64,000 nucleotides of DNA from Blasia pusilla (Eukaryota > Marchantiophyta > Marchantiopsida > Blasiales). This document shows positions 57,925-64,000 of this stretch, in pieces (within the stretch, counting starts at the first letter, position 1; the number at the start of each line of letters is the position of its first letter). The notes below the pieces were generated by a model. That model was not told the origin of the DNA, ran no database searches, and worked only from the letters and a program-made list of their open reading frames with translations. The DNA is taken from the NCBI GenBank assembly GCA_050084515.1, contig CM114275.1, positions 7,998,001 through 8,062,000 on the forward strand. The letters run 5' to 3'. The position numbers and the translations under genes are program-made.

Positions 57925-59197
57925 TGTCGTATAGTAAAATCAACCAGTGTGTAAACTCCTTCGTCATTAAGTGTTAGATAGAGTTTCATTAGTATTAAGT
58001 AAATTGGCTTAGAAAAAGGAGATTCTTATGTTTAAACCTCTTTATGGTGTCTCTTTTATGCGGGCCCAACTTTAGGAAAAGGAGATAATAAATAAAAGAT
58101 GACTTTATAAAAGTAAAGTAGTTACTTTAATGAAAAGCAAAAGTAGTCTTGGTTGGTGGCTAGGTTAGTTGGGGTAATTTGGAAAATATCAAGTGGGTAA
58201 AAGAGGATATTTTGGAAGAGATAAGAGGAAATCTACTTGTGTTGAAATGTGATTGGCTAAGCCTTGAGAGGAAGCCATGTGGCACAAGATAAGATAAGCT
58301 TTATTTCGTACTCTTGTGGATCCTTTGTGAGTATATAAAGAGGAGGGACCTTCAAGGGTTGATGACCTTCTATTCCACATCTTGAGTCTCTCGCGTCTCT
58401 CTTGAGTGTATGGCTTTGGGATTGCTTGCTCTTCCAATGAGAGTGGATCACCCCTCTTGGGAGAGTAACTTGACCATGGTCTATTCTTCGAGAGGTTTCT
58501 AGAGTGTGGTGTGTGTGTGTGGGGATGAGAGGTTTGTCGCAGTAGAGGAGTTTAGTCATACTAAAATAGCGGATGTTTTGGCTTGTTACTTTCCCAATGA
58601 GAGTGGATTACCCTTCTTGGGAGAATAACTCCGCCAAAACCCATTCTTGAGGAGAGTAGAGAATGTCTGTCAAGCATGGATAGGGGTGGAGCACGAGTTG
58701 TGCCCGACTTTCCTTTCCTCAATCCTTACCATGTCAAGGTATTCTTTGTGGATAGGCACTGGTTCACTCGCTACTTAGTTTATCACTTTGGGGAGGCGTT
58801 CATGAACCAGGTCATACAATCTCCAACTCCGGTGATTCTTCCTATCGTCACATATGGAAGGACATGGGATTGTACTTTGTATGTCTTTATATAGCGATCC
58901 ATGGATGTCAATAGGCCTGCTCAAGTAGGGTTTAACACTAGTTGTGCTATCTTCCTTGTGTACAAGCATAAAATAGTTTATAGGGATTTTATAGTTAGGA
59001 ATTTCGGGGTCCGATGATACGAAGAAGTGATCGCCTCGGCACTTCCATTTGTGATACCTGTCGTGAGAGAATGGAGAGTGTACATCATAATTTTGTATTG
59101 AAAAAGGAGAACTTATTAGAGAGTTCATCTTGCATCGATCGTATCTACCGCAGCTAGAAGGCTCGCCCTTGCTCGAAGAAAGACTCTCGACACGACA
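57925..59197 (+). mobile_element. Element R, copy 2 (4-bp TSD ACGG)
   Basis: 1273 bp, TGTCGTATAG... to ...CTCGACACGACA, flanked by ACGG (57921-57924 and 59198-59201). Nearly identical to 9098-10376 in reverse. TATATAAAG near 58333. A 37-bp segment (CCAATGAGAGTGGAT(C/T)ACCC...) is repeated at about 58433 and 58589. Confidence 0.85.
58676..59100 (+). pseudogene. Unknown ORF of element R, copy 2
   Basis: MDRGGARVVPDFPFLN, FVDRHWFTRYLVYHFGEAFM, VILPIVTYGRTWDCTLY, stop, then VGFNTSCAIFLVYKHKIVYR and ALPFVIPVVREWRVYIIILY. It lies about 340 bp after the TATA-like box. Same family as 9176-9619 and 30829-31248. Function unknown. Confidence 0.55.
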
Positions 59198-60650
59198 ACG
59201 GATCCAAATTTTTTGCTGCTCCACGCGTCACAACTGCGGCGGCCTCCATCAAGGCAACCCCGCACATCCAACCAAGATCCTCCATATCTCTGGCTGCTCC
59301 ATATGATGTCGAAGCCACGGATCCGGCATCGGGTAATCTCAATGCCATAGCGGCAATCTGCTCCTGTAGCTGATGTATCTGAGCAACCATCCTAGCGTCA
59401 CGCCCGACATCTCCCTCGACGCGTCTAGGTGGTAGCACTGTACCTCCTCCACGAGCAGCTCCACCACCCTGTCAGGCAACTCCGGCTCCTCATCCCCCAA
59501 TGGGACCACCTCGTGCACGATCTCTAGCCCACCCGGACCGGCTACTCGCTCTGGTGCCCTCTCTGGCCCTCGGTCCGGACATAACTCAGGATGTAAACTG
59601 AAACACCTAACGCGTGTATGACCATACCTCTGATAATAGTCACAATAATAACCTCCTGGTGCAGCACCATCTCCTCCTCCATGCTGAGGCACATGTCCAT
59701 GACCGTGACGAGTACAATCGTGCTGATGATGGGCTCCACCATATAACCAACAAGTAATAGTAGGCGGCTACTGATGAGCCGCATATGAAGGCGCAGGTCT
59801 CTGTGGCACGGCCTTCCGGTATCCTCCTTGAGCTCGTGGTGCCATAGTCAACCTATCTCGAAGTCCACGTTGTTGTAGAGGTAGTGCAGACAATCGTGAC
59901 TACTCTCACCCAGAACCCATGGTGGCTACGCTCTCCTCCGCCATGTTGCACTCAATGTTCTCGGCGGTCCTGAAAACATCTCTCAACATAGGGGAGGTAT
60001 TCATAAGAAGCACCCCTCTCGCACCCGTGTCCACAGGGTCCGGTCTAGCATCGCGTACCATGACTGGATAGCATGAGCCTCTGTCACCCCTTGAGTGACG
60101 TTGATCAATCGGTGCAAGCGAGTGTAAGCCCCACGCAAACTCTCACCCGGGCGCCTCTGGAAGTCGTGGATGCTCTGCAACTTCTCAGTCCGTATCCCTT
60201 GGTAGCTCGCCCTCAACTCAACAAAGAACTCAACCACGGGGTTGAACCTGGGACGAACCCGACTAGACGGTGCAATTGCTCCAGTGCAAGTGACTCCTCC
60301 TAAAACATCACTAGTGGAAGAGGAAGTAGCCTCTCCTGACTCCTCCTCCTCATTTGGGAATGGCTCCGTCCATGACACATAGTAGGGGTCGTAGTAGAGT
60401 CGCCATGCCTCAATCTCCTGGGCATATGTGTGGGAGAACTCATGGTAATCGTCCATGGATGCCCCCTCTTAATGCTGGAACATACCGTTCCATGTTGTAA
60501 ACGGGTTGAAATCTCTAGAGTTCATGGCCCACTGGGAGTCGCACCAACTCCTAAACTCTGCTATGAAATCGTGCAACTCTATCGTGCCTACTGCACCTGA
60601 AAACCTACGCAGTCCTCTACCCTGATCGTCCATCTCTTACGCCCAACTGG
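59198..60650 (-). pseudogene. gag of gypsy D4
   Basis: 60480-60650 gives FSGAVGTIELHDFIAEFRSW. 60001-60456 gives MDDYHEFSHTYAQEIEAWRL, FFVELRASYQGIRTEKLQSI, HDFQRRPGESLRGAYTRLHR, VTEAHAIQSWYAMLDRTLW. 59339-59692 gives a degenerate zinc knuckle YCDYYQRYGHTRVRCF and a Pro/Glu-rich part, then 59202-59438 MVAQIHQLQEQIAAMALRLP. Frames change between parts. Confidence 0.78.
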
Positions 60651-62438
60651 TAGGACCACTCAAAATGTATGGCGATGTGCTCACAAACTCCTCTACATGC
60701 TCCCCCTCGTCCGAAGATGACACAGAAGGAGATCGAGGTCGTCTCTCACGTGGAGACCCTCGAAACCTCACACCACTCCGGGTAAACCCTCCAGAGATAC
60801 TCTCAGGTCCACTACCTCGCCTCTTAAAATCCTGAAAGGACGCCGTGATGGCCCTCGTGCCCCTCTCATACGATCACTCTCAACCTCATGAGTAATCCCT
60901 CAATCACTCATCCCAAACATGCAACACTCGATCTACACTCTCCCTCCCCGAGACGTGTAACGTGCGGCAACAAGCGGCGTGGTGCGGCAAATTGACCAGG
61001 CTATCATCTCATGGAAAACCTACCCTCAACTCTAGACATCCCACACAAGTCTATGTCCCCTAAACCACATACATAAATGACGCTCTCAGCATCCACACAC
61101 CCAATATCCCCAAATAAACTACCCAAATCCCAGAATCCCTCACACGTTTAGGGTAAGGCACCAGAATGGGTAATCTGAACACATGTCGATGTCGCTCCTC
61201 AGCAAGTGAAAATCTCGACCCTTACTCGGTCTCGGAGAAAACTCCTCCAATCAGCAAGTCATACTCCTCCCGTAGTGACGCTGCTTAAAAATCCTTGATG
61301 GACAGTGCGGTTCCAACGGAACGGTGGGGCCTTGCAGGCGGCACGGAACGGCTACGAACGGCACCGCCTTCGATGGTGGGATATGGCACTCGGCGGCATA
61401 CCCTCCTCAATCAACAATAATCCCACACTCTACTCCATAATGACGGTGCGGCTACACAATCGAGATGGTGCGGTGGGGCCACGAGCGGCACGACGCGGCA
61501 ATCGGCGGCGCGTTGCAACTACGGGCGTCACGACACGATACTCGATCATCGTCGAGCGGCTACCAATCACAACATAGCAGCATGAAATGAAAACTCAAAC
61601 ACCATAACCGGAGGTCATCTACCATCACTGGTTGATGATGAAACTTTGATGACGGTGGCGGCCAAACCAAAGTACGTGGTGGCGGCGCAAGTCAGAGAAT
61701 CAACGGTGGTCATGGAAGACCCTCCACTTCATAATGGCGGCAATGGCAACCAAAGGGTGGACAATGGCCGAATGCAGCTCTGAGCAACGTTGGGCAACAA
61801 CAACGGCTGACGGTGGCCGGTGGCCGGTGGACCGTTGATGGTGACGGTGACTATGACGGCAACCGCAGCCGCCGGCGTGGCGGCTGGTTAAGGGTTTGAA
61901 CAATTTAACCCTAAAAATCGCCTAGCAATGGAAGTTTTGCAAGATGGACCATAAATTTTTACTCCCAACTCCAAATTATGGATTGTTTGTTGCACAACCT
62001 GCACAGCTTCACGATCTACAACAACGTCAAAAAATATTTGGAATTGAACATTCCAGTAAAAACAAACAGGGACTATTATAAAGCCCAATATCTCTTTCTC
62101 CTACACAAAATTTGGCAGCGCTTCCACGCTGATTTCTCCCAACCAAAATGTAAAACCTGTAAAAATACAAATCAGCAAGTTACATAGTGCTCCCAAGAGC
62201 ACGAGCATGGGGCAACCCGCCCCCATAATCAATCCCTATCAGAAATTGGGCAGCGCTTCTGCGCGCCACTCTTCCACACGAAAAATTGGCAAATGCAAAG
62301 AACAATCAAAGTAGCCCTTGCTCTGGTGAGCACTCCCATGAGCCATTGAACGGGAAACACAGTCCCCAACCTGCAAAAACAGCAAGTCACCAGCGAGCTC
62401 CCCCATGAAGCTCTCTCACTCTCTCATTCTATCTTTGT
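60651..62438 (-). other. 5' leader of gypsy D4
   Basis: No convincing gene. Repeated GGCGGC/GCGGCA stretches at 61320-61560 and GGTGGCCGGTGG near 61815. No clear tRNA primer-binding site recognised beside the LTR. Confidence 0.6.
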
Positions 62439-62955
62439 AAAGTAAGATCCAATCTCTCTCTACATCATCTCACACCATAGCTCTCAAAGGTGTGCACTCT
62501 CTCTCATGTCAAACCAAACCCACTCTCCTAATGAGAGGCTTGGGTTACAGTCACAAGGCAAGGGACCATAGCTCCGCCGCCTCATACATGCCAAGAGGTT
62601 CAACAAAGAGAGAATGAGCTCTCAAGCTCTCTCTCTCCTTGAGGTATACCCCTCCCCTCTCCCAAGCTCTCTCCATGGTAACCTATTCTCCCAAGTCACC
62701 TCCTTGGCTCTTGACCTAATGTAGGAGGTCAAGGGCCACTTACCACAAATAGAAAGTCGATCATCTATTCAAAATGGTACTTACCTAAAATAGTAAGTTC
62801 CTCAATATGGCTCCAAATGAGCCGAAAGGAAGGGGAAACCTGCTCTCTCAGGTTTTGCGGAGCCTCAGCAGGTCATCCTCGACCTACTGAGCATGCCCTC
62901 CACTACTCACGAAGGCGCTCTACTAGATCTCACTGATCTATCCTAAAAGACGTGA
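62439..62955 (-). repeat. 5' LTR of gypsy D4, lacking its first 150 bp
   Basis: Very close to 52174-52700 of the 3' LTR but stops at GTGACA (62951-62956), the same breakpoint seen for the detached LTR starts at 39703 and 47205. Confidence 0.85.
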
Positions 62956-64000
62956 CAAACATTAAAGTCCGTAATACATTTGGATGTAATGTAAATGCTT
63001 TCATCACAATGGCTTATATTTGCAACATTATTAGTTGCAATCCTTTCTACATCCATCTTATGTCTATTATAAATTCACATTATGGAATACCTTTGAAGTT
63101 TATTGGCTTATTTAGGGTTGAGTCTCTCGTAGATAGTCCACCCATATCTTGGAATATGGATGTCTTCAAATGTGACAACATTGCTTTTGTTTACAATTTG
63201 GGATAGTGGTACTTGTAGGCTTAAAATGAATTCCATATACCATGATTTTATTGGACCTTCCTAGCCCCGTGTGTGGCTTAATTAGTGATACTACCATCTT
63301 CGTTTGTAGATAGAATTGTTATAGCATCCTAAGATAAGGGATTAGTAAGACATATAATGAACACGAACCCATATAGTAATGAGTTGAATACTTTCATGTT
63401 GTATCATGTATAATTCTTGTTAAGAGGAAATTGACAATTGACATCTTTGAAAGTGGTACATTGTATTATAAGGAAATATCGGAGTTATGCAAATCTTTGA
63501 TGAGTGATTAGCAAGGACATATTGACGATCCCAACTTAATCTTCAAGGTAAGTATGTTTCCATATCTAAGTTCCTTTTTTTAACATTTACATTGGAGGAC
63601 CAAGATTTTTTCTTAGTTTTCATTCTTTACAAGCCATACCTTCTTCTCATCCATACATACATCAAGATATAATTATTACTTCAACTTCCAAGACTTGCAT
63701 TTTGAACAAAGACTTAGATAAACTTTAGATATCTAACCCTAAGATGTTAGAAGGTGATATTTTTGAACTTCCCTTGCTAAGGACACTCTCACTTCTAGTA
63801 GCTTCTGTAGCCAAGGCTAGCATCGTTGTCACCTTAAGGAGAGAGGTGACATAGATCAATGTAGAGTGTTATCTCATAATGTTGCATGTTGCCACATTCT
63901 ACATATACCATAGAGATTAAGGTCTGGAGGTTGTATTGGTGTGTGTACTTTGTAGATGTGATTGGTCGTATGGTGCAACCCAAAGTGTATGTCAAGGCTA
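62956..64000. other. AT-rich DNA, no recognisable gene
   Basis: Short frames only (84 codons at 62952-63206, no family). Nothing else seen. Confidence 0.55.

Larger units (their letters stand above)
52174..62955 (-). mobile_element. Ty3/gypsy element D4 with methyltransferase and PHD finger
   Basis: Read leftward from 62955: truncated 5' LTR, leader, gag, element R, protease, C5 methyltransferase, RT, RNase H, integrase zinc finger, integrase C-terminus with PHD finger, polypurine tract (52824-52833), 3' LTR. The integrase catalytic core is deleted at 53525/53526. Best preserved of the family in this window. Confidence 0.9.

Overview
The window looks like nuclear DNA of a streptophyte plant (a land plant or a charophyte alga). 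The reasons are GT-AG introns, a nuclear tRNA-Leu(CAA), a remnant of a plant-type NCS1 nucleobase transporter, and a very high load of CACTA, MULE, chromovirus and other Ty3/gypsy elements. Retrotransposons with an internal cytosine methyltransferase, as seen here, have been reported from charophytes and dinoflagellates, so a charophyte or early-diverging plant is possible. The species cannot be fixed from this window. Only one protein-coding host gene (a glyoxalase-fold protein) and one tRNA look intact. Almost everything else is nested, decaying transposon sequence.

Layout. 1-3735: 3' part of a large MULE (copy A), abutting a CACTA TNP2 transposase remnant (3736-4795). 4796-6768: unassigned DNA holding a broken NCS1 transporter fragment. 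6769-7697: a third MULE fragment (copy C). 7698-12820: a Ty3/gypsy relic (D1). 12924-30778: a chromodomain Ty3/gypsy element on the minus strand, split by a 12.1-kb complete MULE (copy B, 14932-27066) flanked by a perfect 9-bp target duplication. 31262-39561: gypsy D2 (+). 39563-41200: LTR and CACTA ends. 41200-46900: host island with the glyoxalase-like gene and the tRNA. 47348-52172: gypsy D3 (-). 52174-62955: gypsy D4 (-). 62956-64000: AT-rich, unassigned.

Two methyltransferase-bearing transposon systems stand out. (1) MULE copy B carries two divergent genes, a DDE transposase (-) and a large gene (+) coding for a ParB-like domain followed by a permuted amino-methyltransferase-like domain. 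Its shared promoter region, introns and 3' region hold dozens of 27-bp palindromes (arm GCAACCCGTCGG). This recalls MULEs that carry an anti-silencing protein acting on motifs in their own non-coding DNA. (2) The D1/D2/D4 gypsy family reads gag - protease - C5 cytosine methyltransferase - RT - RNase H - integrase, and D2 and D4 end in a C4HC3 PHD finger. All copies are broken by stops, frameshifts or deletions. A smaller element, R, is present twice, each copy with its own 4-bp target duplication.
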